The notes under the pieces were generated by a model. The model saw only the letters and a list, made by a program, of their open reading frames with translations, ran no database searches and was not told the DNA's origin. The position numbers and the translations under genes were made by a program. A stretch of 64,000 nucleotides of DNA from Nonomuraea cypriaca (GTDB lineage Bacteria; Actinomycetota; Actinomycetes; Streptosporangiales; Streptosporangiaceae), in assembly GCF_015645445.1 (NCBI RefSeq), contig NZ_JADOGI010000026.1, positions 1 through 64,000 of the forward strand, written 5' to 3'. Position 1 is the first letter of the stretch; every line of letters begins with the position of its first letter. Below are positions 8,451-16,362 of the stretch, in pieces.

Positions 8451-8854
8451 CACGGCCGCCAGGTGCCGACGCCGTGGCGTAGCAGCCCGGCCCCGCCGAG
8501 GATCTCGACGGCCTCGGGGGCGATCCGCGGGTCGCTCGGCGTGCCCGAGCTGCCTGTCGCCCGAGAGAAGCTGATGCCGCCGGCGGACACGTTCGTGTAG
8601 TCGCCGCCTGCTCCGGTGCCGTCGTCGCCGTGGTCGTCCCACCACTCGACGAGCGCACACGCGGCGTCGCGTAGAGCGTCGGCGTGCTCGGGCTCGGTCG
8701 GCATCCCGGCCGGGTCCACGGGGTAGACGGCGGTGAGCAACAGCCGGTTGTCGATTAGGCGTGAGGCGCGAGCGAGCAGCCGGTCAGCGTCGGCGGGTGG
8801 GTCGTCGCCGGTCCAGTCGGTGAGATCGTCGGCGGTGGCGTAGACGCGAGCCAT
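8450..8854 (-). CDS. Head-tail adaptor protein
   Basis: A 134-residue protein beginning MARVYATADDLTDWTGDDPP. The mostly helical pattern (ADRLLARASRLIDNRLLLTA ... DAACALVEWW) matches phage head-tail adaptors (HK97 gp6 / SPP1 gp15 type), which bind the portal ring. It is the first of the connector series after the capsid block. A GC-rich hairpin (8886-8912) without T tract separates it from the gene before. Confidence 0.78.
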   Translation of the reverse strand: MARVYATADDLTDWTGDDPPADADRLLARASRLIDNRLLLTAVYPVDPAGMPTEPEHADALRDAACALVEWWDDHGDDGTGAGGDYTNVSAGGISFSRATGSSGTPSDPRIAPEAVEILGGAGLLRHGVGTWRP

Positions 8855-8918
8855 TGATCACCCCTTTTCTCTCGTGGGGCGCCGCGCGGGGGCAGCGGAG
8901 AGCCGCCCCCGCACGGGG

Positions 8919-9149
8919 CTAGGAGCGAGGCTTGGCGGCGGGCTTGGCCGCCGCCTGCTTGGCGTCGTCGTCCGTCTTGGCCGGCGTCTCTTCGACCCGC
9001 TCGACCGTGTAGCCGCGCCGGGTGAGATACGCCAGCTCGCGGCTGGTGATCTCGTCGTCGCCGACGCGGGCCACGCCGCGATTGAACGCGACGTTGCCCA
9101 CGACGCCGTTGTATGACCGCTCAGGGGCGGTGATCTTGTAGTGCGCCAC
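8919..9149 (-). CDS. Small phage head-region protein
   Basis: A 76-residue protein from GTG at 9149 with AAGGTGG upstream, directly after the capsid stop (2 bp). It begins VAHYKITAPERSYNGVVGNV and ends in an Ala/Lys-rich tail (KQAAAKPAAKPRS). Small proteins of this shape follow the capsid gene in many actinophages. It may be a head decoration or completion protein, but I cannot assign it. Longer upstream frames are shadows of the capsid gene. Confidence 0.7.
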   Translation of the reverse strand: MAHYKITAPERSYNGVVGNVAFNRGVARVGDDEITSRELAYLTRRGYTVERVEETPAKTDDDAKQAAAKPAAKPRS

Positions 9150-9151
9150 GA

Positions 9152-10198
9152 TCAGCCCACCTTCACGTTTCGCATGACGCCGCACGCCTTGGAGTTCTTG
9201 AGCACGACGGCAGCCGGGCCCATCTCCAGCTCGCCGACCTTGACCGCGCCAGCGGTCGTGAAGTCGGGCAGCCACGTGCGCACGAACGGCCGACCCGCGA
9301 CCGTCGCGCCGTGGAACGCATCCAGGCCGAACGTGATCGCGTACAGGTCGGTGACGTTCTCGACCGGGGCAGCGCCGATGGTGCGCTGCTCGACCGGGAC
9401 GATCGGACCCATGCCGGTCGCGGTGTCGCCGGCGTCGATCAGCACCCAATCGCCGTACGTCTCGATCTTGCGGCCAAGGTCGTCCTTGGTGCTCGTGTGC
9501 ATCGACGCCCAGCGCGCGAGAGCACGCAGGCGAGCGATCGAGCGCGTGTTACCGACGATCGCCTTGGTACCGGCCGGGACAGCGCCCGGTGCGGCGGCGT
9601 CGCCCGAGCCGACCCGCGACGGGATGATGCTGGACAGCCACTCGTCGAGCTGGTCCAGTCGCTTGTTCGCCTCGTCCTGCGTGCCGACGCTGGCCGTGCT
9701 CCAGTCGGCGTAACCGGTTTCACCCTCGTCCGGGACGTACTCGGTGGAGCTGCCGACGAGCAGCTTGTCGAGTCCGTCCCAGCCGTTGGTGTCCACGGCC
9801 ACGTCACCGTTGATGATCTTGTTCTGCAGGTCGGTGGTCACACCGACGAGCAGCTGCGACATCTGGAACGAAACCTCGTTCGTCGCGGCCGGGCCGAGGT
9901 CCGAGATCACGCGGTCCACGTCGAACGAGCCACCGAACGGCTTGAGCTGCACCGTCCGGTGCTCGCGCTCGGCCTGGGTGCGCGCGTACTCGGCGTTGAT
10001 CGCACGGAACGCGCCACCCCGCGCCGTCTTGAGCAGGGTGTAACCGTAGGTGAGAGTCCCGCCGCCCGCGCCGGGCGTCACGGCGTCGTCCCAGACCATC
10101 TGATCGGCCAGCCACGAGTACCGGCGCAGCGTGTCGATCACCGCGTGATCGATGTCGTCGCGGGCGTTGATCTGCGCCATCGCAAGAGTGATAGCCAT
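9152..10198 (-). CDS. Major capsid protein
   Basis: A 348-residue protein beginning MAITLAMAQINARDDIDHAV. It has the features of HK97-fold capsids of actinophages: helical start, NAEYARTQAEREHRTVQLKP then FGGSFDVDRVISDLGPAA, a central ATNEVSFQMSQ helix, and a C-terminal beta region (FHGATVAGRPFVRTWLPDFT). It follows the scaffold gene by 8 bp and forms the icosahedral shell. Size is within the usual 300-400 range. Confidence 0.92.
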   Translation of the reverse strand: MAITLAMAQINARDDIDHAVIDTLRRYSWLADQMVWDDAVTPGAGGGTLTYGYTLLKTARGGAFRAINAEYARTQAEREHRTVQLKPFGGSFDVDRVISDLGPAATNEVSFQMSQLLVGVTTDLQNKIINGDVAVDTNGWDGLDKLLVGSSTEYVPDEGETGYADWSTASVGTQDEANKRLDQLDEWLSSIIPSRVGSGDAAAPGAVPAGTKAIVGNTRSIARLRALARWASMHTSTKDDLGRKIETYGDWVLIDAGDTATGMGPIVPVEQRTIGAAPVENVTDLYAITFGLDAFHGATVAGRPFVRTWLPDFTTAGAVKVGELEMGPAAVVLKNSKACGVMRNVKVG

Positions 10199-10206
10199 TG
10201 CGGCTC

Positions 10207-10956
10207 CTAACGTCCGTAGTGATTGCTGATGGCCCCGGCCAGCCCGGCGGCGCGCTTACCGCCGCCGCCTGGGGCACCGGGGTTCTCGACGCCCGACCGC
10301 TTCGGGGGCGTCTTGGTCTCGGCGGCGGCCAGCTTGGGATTCGCCTTGACCGCCGTCTTGATCGCGTCTGCCACCGCATCGGCGAACCCGTCGTCGTCCG
10401 GGTCGAGCGCGGCCACGGCCTTGAGAAACGAGCGCGAATCGAGCAGCGCCGAGGCGTCGCCGCCGTGATTGCCGGCGGCCCGGTAGACCTCCAGCTCGAC
10501 CGTCTTTTCGCGCAGCGCCGTCTCGGCGCCGCCGAGCTTGGCCGTGAGCTGGTCGGCGAGCTGCTTGGGGTCCTCGCTCTTGGACTTGAGCCCGAGCAGC
10601 TCGGCGATCTTGTCGAGCTGCGTCTTGGCCTCGGCCTGGGCCTTGTCCGCCGCCTGCTTGTTCTGCTTGGCGCGGTTCTCGTTCTCGCGCGACTTGCGCT
10701 TCCAGAACTCCAGGTCGTCGCCGCTCTTGCCCTTGCTGGCGTCGCCGTCGCCCTTGCTGGCGTCGTCGCCCGTGCCGGCGTCGTCGTCGGCGGGCGGGTC
10801 CTGCTGCTGGCTGCCGTCGCCCTGCGGGTCCGTTTCGGTCCCGTCGTTGGCGGGCGGCGTGTCGTTCTCCGAGGAGCCGCCAGCGATCAGGCGGATCGGG
10901 CGGCCATCCTTGCGGTAGCCGATGATCTCGCCGGGCATGGTGGCAGGGATGTGCAT
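10207..10956 (-). CDS. Capsid scaffolding protein
   Basis: A 249-residue, very charged protein. The ATG at 10956 (MHIPATMPGEIIGYRKDGRP) has a GGGAG ribosome site six bases upstream and is preferred to a longer frame from 11070. The middle is acidic and low complexity (DDDAGTGDDASKGDGDASKG), followed by a coiled coil (residues about 85-175), then a Gly-rich basic end (GGGGKRAAGLAGAISNHYGR). This layout and its place before the capsid gene are typical of phage scaffolds, which direct procapsid assembly and are then removed. Confidence 0.88.
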   Translation of the reverse strand: MHIPATMPGEIIGYRKDGRPIRLIAGGSSENDTPPANDGTETDPQGDGSQQQDPPADDDAGTGDDASKGDGDASKGKSGDDLEFWKRKSRENENRAKQNKQAADKAQAEAKTQLDKIAELLGLKSKSEDPKQLADQLTAKLGGAETALREKTVELEVYRAAGNHGGDASALLDSRSFLKAVAALDPDDDGFADAVADAIKTAVKANPKLAAAETKTPPKRSGVENPGAPGGGGKRAAGLAGAISNHYGR

Positions 10957-10964
10957 GTGGATCT

Positions 10965-11019
10965 CCCGTTGCGGGTTGGTTGGATTGCCCGTTGCGGGCA
11001 TGGCTCCGCCCGTTGCGGG
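10965..11019 (-). repeat. Three copies of palindrome CCCGCAACGGG
   Basis: Copies at 10965-10975, 10988-10998 and 11009-11019 (23 and 21 bp apart). Each is a perfect CCCG/CGGG inverted repeat around CAA. They lie just upstream of the scaffold ribosome site, so they could bind a protein or form small RNA hairpins in the leader. If translation began at 11070, two of them would encode PATG repeats. Confidence 0.7.
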
Positions 11020-11193
11020 CGTGAGAAGTCGTTGGGTGCGGCGCTCTACCGGCGGGCCGGGAGCAGCCATGTGCGGGGCTCTAAGGCGGCCACAGCAGCC
11101 TCACGAGCCACTCCAGGCACGAGTGCCTTAGATGGCGGCGAATGCGTCTCTACGGCGACTTGAGCGCGTTGTGGCGTGAAGGGGGCGCAGAAT

Positions 11194-11236
11194 GCAGAAC
11201 GCCCCACCAGCGGATAACACCGGCGGGGCGTTCTGC
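11194..11236 (-). terminator. Strong hairpin after the 11287-11625 gene
   Basis: A 12-bp perfect stem GCAGAACGCCCC/GGGGCGTTCTGC, extended by G-T and C-G pairs on the minus-strand transcript, with a loop of about 13 bases. There is only a weak T-rich tail (TTCTGCATTCT) so it may be a terminator or an RNA-processing site. Confidence 0.5.
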
Positions 11237-11286
11237 CTCAAGACGCAGGCGGCGGCGCATCCCCCAATGACGCCGCCCGCGCCGAG

Positions 11287-11625
11287 CTACTCGCTATCGA
11301 GGTAGTACATGGGCGCGTACAGCGACGGATCGAGCAGCGACGACGCCGGACGCCCAAGGCTGTACGCGCGGCGATGCACCGCCCACACGTACGCCCCGGC
11401 GCGCGAGGTCTCGCGGTTCGGCGGGTCGGCGTGCAGCCACCCGGCCGCCCGCTGGTCGTCCGTCCACACGTGCCCGAGCACCCGGCCGCCGGGCTCGTCA
11501 CGCAGCGCGCGACGACGCACCGGCCCCTCGGCCTGCGCCGAGTACGTGGCAGGCGCGGACACGAGCGCCGATTCCGGCGTGTCGGCGAACCGCTGCGACA
11601 TGCCCTCGGGCGGCTGCTCCGACAT
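11287..11625 (-). CDS. Hypothetical protein downstream of the toxin-tailed minor capsid gene
   Basis: A 112-residue protein beginning MSEQPPEGMSQRFADTPESA. It is soluble and has no recognised domain. It contains WTDDQRAAGWLHADPP and ends PMYYLDSE. It lies 44 bp after the stop of the ADP-ribosyltransferase-tailed gene, the place where an immunity protein would be expected if the tail is a toxin, but this is only positional. It could equally be a minor head protein. Confidence 0.6.
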   Translation of the reverse strand: MSEQPPEGMSQRFADTPESALVSAPATYSAQAEGPVRRRALRDEPGGRVLGHVWTDDQRAAGWLHADPPNRETSRAGAYVWAVHRRAYSLGRPASSLLDPSLYAPMYYLDSE

Positions 11626-11669
11626 GGGCCCTCCCCCTGGTCGACGGTGGTGCCCTCATCCTGGCGCAG

Positions 11670-13973
11670 CTAGTACCCGAGATAGGCGTCGCCGTACGGG
11701 TCAGGCGTCCAATCCGGCCCCGGCGTCCACCCGTCCGGCACAACCTCGGCTTCGATGTACCAAGCGCCGTCACGGCGGTACACGTCGTGAATCACGTACT
11801 CGGTATCTCGACGCAGCATCAGCTCGCGCTCGTGCGGATAGTGCGACAGCGGGATCATGTTGACCGCCTCGTGCCCGGCCGGCACACGCAACATCAGGTA
11901 GTACAGGCCGCTGAACGCCGCCCGCTCGCCGACGCTGGTCGAGAGGTAACCCGACTCCTTGCGCACCTGGCCGACGAGCGCACGCATCCCGGCCTCGTCG
12001 TTCGGCTCGACGCCAAGCGTGTGCTTGTACGGCCCGCCGACGCCGCGATGCACGATCACCGCCTCTGGCACGTGCGTCTGCTGCATGCCGGCGTCGATCA
12101 GGTCGATCAGGTCCTTGGTGCTGCCGGTCGGCGGCGGGTTACGTAGGGCGGTGTTGATCCGGTCGTATGCGTTGCTTGAGTACGTCTTGATCGCGTCGTA
12201 CTCTTCGCCCCGGTTGAACTTCGGCAAGGGCATCTCGCTGTGAATCCACGCGACACCCTCATCGTTGGCGTAGTGGCGCACGCCCTGCCGCATGCCGGGC
12301 GGCCTCGGCCGGGCGGCACGCGCCGCTAGCTCGCGTTCGAGCGCCCGCAGCGCCGCCGCCCGCAGCGCCGGGTCCTTGACCTGCCCCAGACGGCGATTCG
12401 TCGTCGCCTGCGGGTCGTCGGACAGCGCGAGCTTGCCGGCGAACTTCTGGTGTGACTTGCTGGTCTCGCCCTTGTCGGCCAGCTCGTCGAACAGCTTGAC
12501 GGCGGCCGCCCATTCGGCGCGCTCGTCGTCGCTGCCCTCCAGGTTGACGAGCCGCTCGTACAGCGGGGCGTACGACAGCGCGTCGTGGTGGTCGAGCAGT
12601 CGCGCCAGCGTGACCTCGCCCGGCGCGGGCGGGGGCGGCTCGGGCTCGGGTGCGGGCTTGGGCCGCTCGGGCGTGATGTCGGCGAGCGTGAGCTGACCGG
12701 GCACCACCTGCTCGGCGCGGCTCTCGCCGTCGAGCGTCGGCGGGTTGGACAGCAGCGGCGTGGCGTCGCCCGCGATGTCGAGCTGGCCGGCGGGCGCGAG
12801 ATTCGACACCGGCCCGCCGGCCGGGCCGCGCGAGTTCGGGACGTTGCCCGCGCCGATCGCCTCGCGATAGCGCAACCGCTTGAGCTGCGGATTCGCGGCC
12901 AGGTGGTCGCGCATCTCGCGCTGCCACTCACGCGCCCGCGCCTCGGCCTGCTTGCGCGCCTCGGGCGTCAGGGCGGCCTCGGCGCGGGCCTTGTACCGGC
13001 GTATGTTGCGCTCGATCTCGCGCTGCCTCTGGCGTGCCTTGTCGCCGTCCGGGTCGGCGGTCGGCTGCTTGGGCAACCTGGTCACGCCCGGCAGGTACGC
13101 CGACACCGAGTGACGACAGTTCGGGTGATGCAGCCCCGCCTCCTGCGCGGCGCGCAGCGTGGCCACCACATCAACGGTGACCATCTCCTCGTCGCGGGTC
13201 GCGTGCTGCATCTGCACCTGGCCCGTGGTCACGCCGTCGATCGAGAGCACGCGGCCCTCGAACGGGCGACACAGGGGGCATTCCTGCGTCACGTCGGAGA
13301 CGTAAACGAGGTTGATGCCCGTCCCGAGCAAGCGGTGATTCTGCGCCTCGATCGCCGCCCGCGCGGCGTTGGTGCGCGTGACCATCTCGGCGTAGCTGGA
13401 GAGCTGCCAACGCCGATTGGCCTTGTCCGTGAAACTCGTAACGCCCTGGTCGACGAGCCGCTGCCACACCGCCTGTGCGGCCTGCCTGCGCGTGAACGCA
13501 CCCGACGCGATACGCGCCGCCGATTCCGCCTGCACCGCCCGGTAGGCGTCCTGCACGTCGCGCAGGATGTTGGCCGACACCGCGCCGAGATCCTGATGCA
13601 CCGCCTTGGCGATGGCCTCGATCGTGGCCGCGTTCGGCAGCACTTCCTTGGCCGCGCCGGCACCTTGGCCGATGCCCGACTTGGGGAACCATGACTTGGG
13701 CAGGTCGGCGAGCGCGTTGCCGAACCCGTCCGCGTAGGCGCCGGCGATCGCCTGCCGGATCGTCGTCGCGGCGTTGGCGTTGAGGACGCCCAGGATCGTT
13801 TGCGCTGACCTGCGTAGTTTGGCGAGCGCGTCGCTCTTGTCCTGCTGGTAGGTCGTGCCGAGCCCGTCCTTGAGCCGCGCGGCGATCGCCCGGTTTACGG
13901 CCGACTCGACACCCCGGTACAGGTCGGCCACCGTGGCGGCGATCGAGTCGAGATAGAGCTGATCGATCGCCAC
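11670..13973 (-). CDS. Minor capsid protein with C-terminal ADP-ribosyltransferase domain
   Basis: A 767-residue protein following the portal gene. Residues about 1-300 resemble phage minor capsid protein 2/MuF-type head proteins, including ECPLCRPFEGRVLSIDGV and HHPNCRHSVSAYLPG (metal-binding-like Cys/His). Residues about 300-520 are a charged, Pro-rich linker. Residues about 550-750 show the three signature elements of the R-S-E class of ADP-ribosyltransferases: Arg in VIVHRGVGG (about 642), STS in GYLSTSVG (about 678), and ExE in HERELML (about 715). Such tails on head proteins are known from temperate-phage polymorphic toxins, delivered with DNA. Activity and target are not known. Confidence 0.85.
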   Translation of the reverse strand: MAIDQLYLDSIAATVADLYRGVESAVNRAIAARLKDGLGTTYQQDKSDALAKLRRSAQTILGVLNANAATTIRQAIAGAYADGFGNALADLPKSWFPKSGIGQGAGAAKEVLPNAATIEAIAKAVHQDLGAVSANILRDVQDAYRAVQAESAARIASGAFTRRQAAQAVWQRLVDQGVTSFTDKANRRWQLSSYAEMVTRTNAARAAIEAQNHRLLGTGINLVYVSDVTQECPLCRPFEGRVLSIDGVTTGQVQMQHATRDEEMVTVDVVATLRAAQEAGLHHPNCRHSVSAYLPGVTRLPKQPTADPDGDKARQRQREIERNIRRYKARAEAALTPEARKQAEARAREWQREMRDHLAANPQLKRLRYREAIGAGNVPNSRGPAGGPVSNLAPAGQLDIAGDATPLLSNPPTLDGESRAEQVVPGQLTLADITPERPKPAPEPEPPPPAPGEVTLARLLDHHDALSYAPLYERLVNLEGSDDERAEWAAAVKLFDELADKGETSKSHQKFAGKLALSDDPQATTNRRLGQVKDPALRAAALRALERELAARAARPRPPGMRQGVRHYANDEGVAWIHSEMPLPKFNRGEEYDAIKTYSSNAYDRINTALRNPPPTGSTKDLIDLIDAGMQQTHVPEAVIVHRGVGGPYKHTLGVEPNDEAGMRALVGQVRKESGYLSTSVGERAAFSGLYYLMLRVPAGHEAVNMIPLSHYPHERELMLRRDTEYVIHDVYRRDGAWYIEAEVVPDGWTPGPDWTPDPYGDAYLGY

Positions 13974-14016
13974 GGCGCACCCCCCGCCATGCGCTTACGC
14001 GGGGTGACGCCGCGGG

Positions 14017-15627
14017 TTACGCTGCGGTGTCCTCGTCGGGCTGCTCGTCGTCCTGGCCCTCGTCGGCGAAGATGTCGCCGCTGGCCAGAGCGTCAGAGAC
14101 AGGCCGAATCGCCAGAGGGTCGCCCACGGGCGAGCCGCGCTCGGCCTTGATCCGCTTGACTTCCTCCGTCACCTGGGTCTCGTCCCAGTCCGGGTGGAGC
14201 AGAGCGACGATGACCTCGGTGCTCGCCGCCTCGGCGCGGCGCAGCACGTCGGCGGTGTTCGCCAGCGACAGCATGTCCTCGGACACGGAATCGCCGAACT
14301 GGACACGCGGCCGGGACGGCTCGACGGGCGTGCCGAACATCTCGCGGTCGATCGCGAGCAGGTTTTCGATGCGGGCGGCCACGCCAGGCTGCCAATAGCC
14401 CGTCTTCTTGTCGCGGGTGATCATGCTGCGCCGCTCGCGCGCCTTGACCTCGGTCGCCGTAGCAGCGACGTCGCCGGTTTGGCCGAACGACTGCGCGCTA
14501 TATCCGGCGGTGCGCACGATCTGCGTCATCAGGTGCTCGGCGGCGGTCAGGTGGTCGTTGACCCTGATCGCGAACTGGTGCGCTTGCAGCTCCATGCGAT
14601 CCGCGCCGGCCAGCGCGTCAACGGCCTCGTACGCCTCGCGATCGATGAACGTCGCGCCCTGGCCCGCGCCGAGATTCTCCAGGTACGCGGACGGCACGAC
14701 CAAGCGGCCCTTGCCGATGCGCACGTCGCGCATCAGCGACGAGTACACCTCGTCGAGCGCGTCCATCAGCGGTTCAGCGCCCGCAAAGTCGGAGCGGCCG
14801 AGCGGCGCGGCGGCCGGGATCGCACGCCACACCCTGTTCGGGCGCATGTTCGGAATGTAGCCCGCCGTCAGACTGGGCACGCCGGTCTCGATCACGTCGC
14901 CGTCCGTCAACTCGTCGGCGATCGGCGCGGTCTCGTGGTGCTCCGTGAGCGGGATGCTGCGGCCGAGATCCTCCTGCGTGCCCTCGTAGAGCGCGTGATG
15001 GATGGCGCCCGGCTCGTGCCGCTCCAGATGCCGGATGACGGTCTTGCCGTCCGCCGCGATGACGCGCCAGAACGTGACCGCCGTCAGGACGCCCCAACGC
15101 CACTCGGGCACCGCCGCGTCCGGGTGGACGGCGGACAGCCACGGCCCCTCGGGGCGGATCTCGCGATCCCAGCAGGTGCGCAGGTAGACACCGCCGAGCG
15201 CCGCGCACACCTCGGCGGCTTCCAGCAGGTCGGCGCGCAAACCGTTGTCGGCGAGCGCGTCGAGCCGCTCCTGTGTGGCCGCGTGCTCGACGGTGAGCGT
15301 CGGCGGCTCGCTGAACAGCAAGTCCGCGCTCGTGCTCGCGATGTCGCCGGCCAGCGGCAGGTGCAGTTTGCTGCGGCGGTCCCCGTGCGCGACGGGCTCA
15401 CCCCACCACCAGCGAGCGACACGGCCAACGACGCCGCCCCTGTACTGCGAGGGGCGGTTCACGAGCCGCCGGCGTGACGTGTCGTCGAAGCCGTCCGCGC
15501 GTTCGCCGCCGTAGAACACGCTGAGCTGGTCGGCGTCGCCCGAATACCAGGCGGACCACTCGGTGATCTTGTCGAGAATCGGGCCTTGTGCGGTGGGCGG
15601 CCAAGCGCCGCCGTCTGGCAACGGCAT
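14017..15627 (-). CDS. Portal protein
   Basis: A 536-residue protein with typical actinophage portal features: RADGFDDTSRRRLVNRPSQY near the N-terminus, LHLPLAGDIASTSADLLFSE, a central AEPLMDALDEVYSSLMRDVR, and YSAQSFGQTGDVAATATEVK in the C-terminal part, ending in an acidic tail. Twelve copies form the ring through which DNA is packaged and ejected. It lies between terminase and minor capsid genes, as usual. Confidence 0.92.
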   Translation of the reverse strand: MPLPDGGAWPPTAQGPILDKITEWSAWYSGDADQLSVFYGGERADGFDDTSRRRLVNRPSQYRGGVVGRVARWWWGEPVAHGDRRSKLHLPLAGDIASTSADLLFSEPPTLTVEHAATQERLDALADNGLRADLLEAAEVCAALGGVYLRTCWDREIRPEGPWLSAVHPDAAVPEWRWGVLTAVTFWRVIAADGKTVIRHLERHEPGAIHHALYEGTQEDLGRSIPLTEHHETAPIADELTDGDVIETGVPSLTAGYIPNMRPNRVWRAIPAAAPLGRSDFAGAEPLMDALDEVYSSLMRDVRIGKGRLVVPSAYLENLGAGQGATFIDREAYEAVDALAGADRMELQAHQFAIRVNDHLTAAEHLMTQIVRTAGYSAQSFGQTGDVAATATEVKARERRSMITRDKKTGYWQPGVAARIENLLAIDREMFGTPVEPSRPRVQFGDSVSEDMLSLANTADVLRRAEAASTEVIVALLHPDWDETQVTEEVKRIKAERGSPVGDPLAIRPVSDALASGDIFADEGQDDEQPDEDTAA

Positions 15628-15643
15628 GGCTATCTCCCTCCGG

Positions 15644-15793
15644 TCACGTGCGATCGCTGATCAGGTTCGCCATCGCCAGCCACGAATCGGCGAGCGACTC
15701 AAGGCGCTCCATCGTGGCGAGATTCGTTTCGCCCTCGGCGTTGCGCAGGATGCGCGCGGCGTTGTCGAGCGCCTCGTCTGCGGTGATGCTCAC
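15644..15793 (-). CDS. Small 49-residue phage protein upstream of portal
   Basis: A short frame with GTG at 15793 and a strong AGGAGG ribosome site eight bases before it. It begins VSITADEALDNAARILRNAE and is helical and acidic, ending ANLISDRT. It fills an otherwise empty gap between the portal and the 15806-16090 gene and matches its neighbours in codon use. Function unknown. Confidence 0.7.
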   Translation of the reverse strand: MSITADEALDNAARILRNAEGETNLATMERLESLADSWLAMANLISDRT

Positions 15794-15805
15794 GGGCTGG
15801 GCCTC

Positions 15806-16090
15806 CTACAGGAACAGGTGGGTGTCAGCGACGGCGAGCGCGATCGAGGGCAGCCCGTAGAACGCGCGCACGGACGAGAGCGACGCGCGCAGGCCGGGGA
15901 GCGCGTCGAGCTGGACGCGCACCGCCAGGCACACGGACGGCCAGGCGTCGGCCGGGTCCGACTGCCAGGACCCTTGTATGCGCGTGGCGTGCTTTTCGAT
16001 CGCGCGCCGTAGAGCGGTCAGGTACTCGCGCCACATGTCGGGGGAGAGTTGCCGGTCTGGGTCGCCGGCAACGACGTAGAGCGTCGTCAT
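15806..16090 (-). CDS. Hypothetical phage protein
   Basis: A 94-residue protein from ATG at 16090, which overlaps the upstream stop by 4 bp. It begins MTTLYVVAGDPDRQLSPDMW and contains WREYLTALRRAIEKHATRIQ. No recognised domain. Its place between terminase and portal suggests a packaging-time or host-interaction role, but nothing in the sequence shows it. Longer frames in the same phase run through the upstream gene and are shadows. Confidence 0.7.
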   Translation of the reverse strand: MTTLYVVAGDPDRQLSPDMWREYLTALRRAIEKHATRIQGSWQSDPADAWPSVCLAVRVQLDALPGLRASLSSVRAFYGLPSIALAVADTHLFL

Positions 16091-16362
16091 GTCGGCGCCC
16101 CCGTGCTGCCTGTGCGCTCGGGCCAGTGCCAGGTGCCGCCGCGGTGCTCGTCCTCGCTCTGGAGAATGGCCCGGTTGAAGTGCAGGCCCTCCGGGTTGAA
16201 GACGGCGAGGTTGACGTGCCCGACGAACTGGCCGCCCGGCCCGTGCTGATAGGTGTCCACCTCGGTCACCACCGCCGCCCGGCACACGCTCGGGTACTCG
16301 CCGCCGGGGGTGCCGTACGAGACGTAGTGGACGATGCGGCCCACGCTCGGGGTTGGCGTCAT
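16087..16362 (-). CDS. Small actinophage protein near terminase
   Basis: A 91-residue protein from ATG at 16362, overlapping the terminase stop (ATGA). It begins MTPTPSVGRIVHYVSYGTPG, then GEYPSVCRAAVVTEVD and VNLAVFNPEGLHFNR. Proteins with this pattern are very common in actinobacterial prophages and appear to be small beta-rich folds. The function is not known to me. Confidence 0.78.
   Translation of the reverse strand: MTPTPSVGRIVHYVSYGTPGGEYPSVCRAAVVTEVDTYQHGPGGQFVGHVNLAVFNPEGLHFNRAILQSEDEHRGGTWHWPERTGSTGAPT

Larger units (their letters stand above)
10957..11286. other. 330-bp spacer before the scaffold-capsid genes
   Basis: No convincing gene. It holds three CCCGCAACGGG palindromes close to the scaffold start, a short inverted repeat AGGCAC-GA-GTGCCT near 11114-11128, and a strong hairpin at 11194-11236. 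Such a gap in the middle of a dense late operon suggests separate control of the scaffold-capsid unit. I see no clear sigma-70 promoter. Confidence 0.5.
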
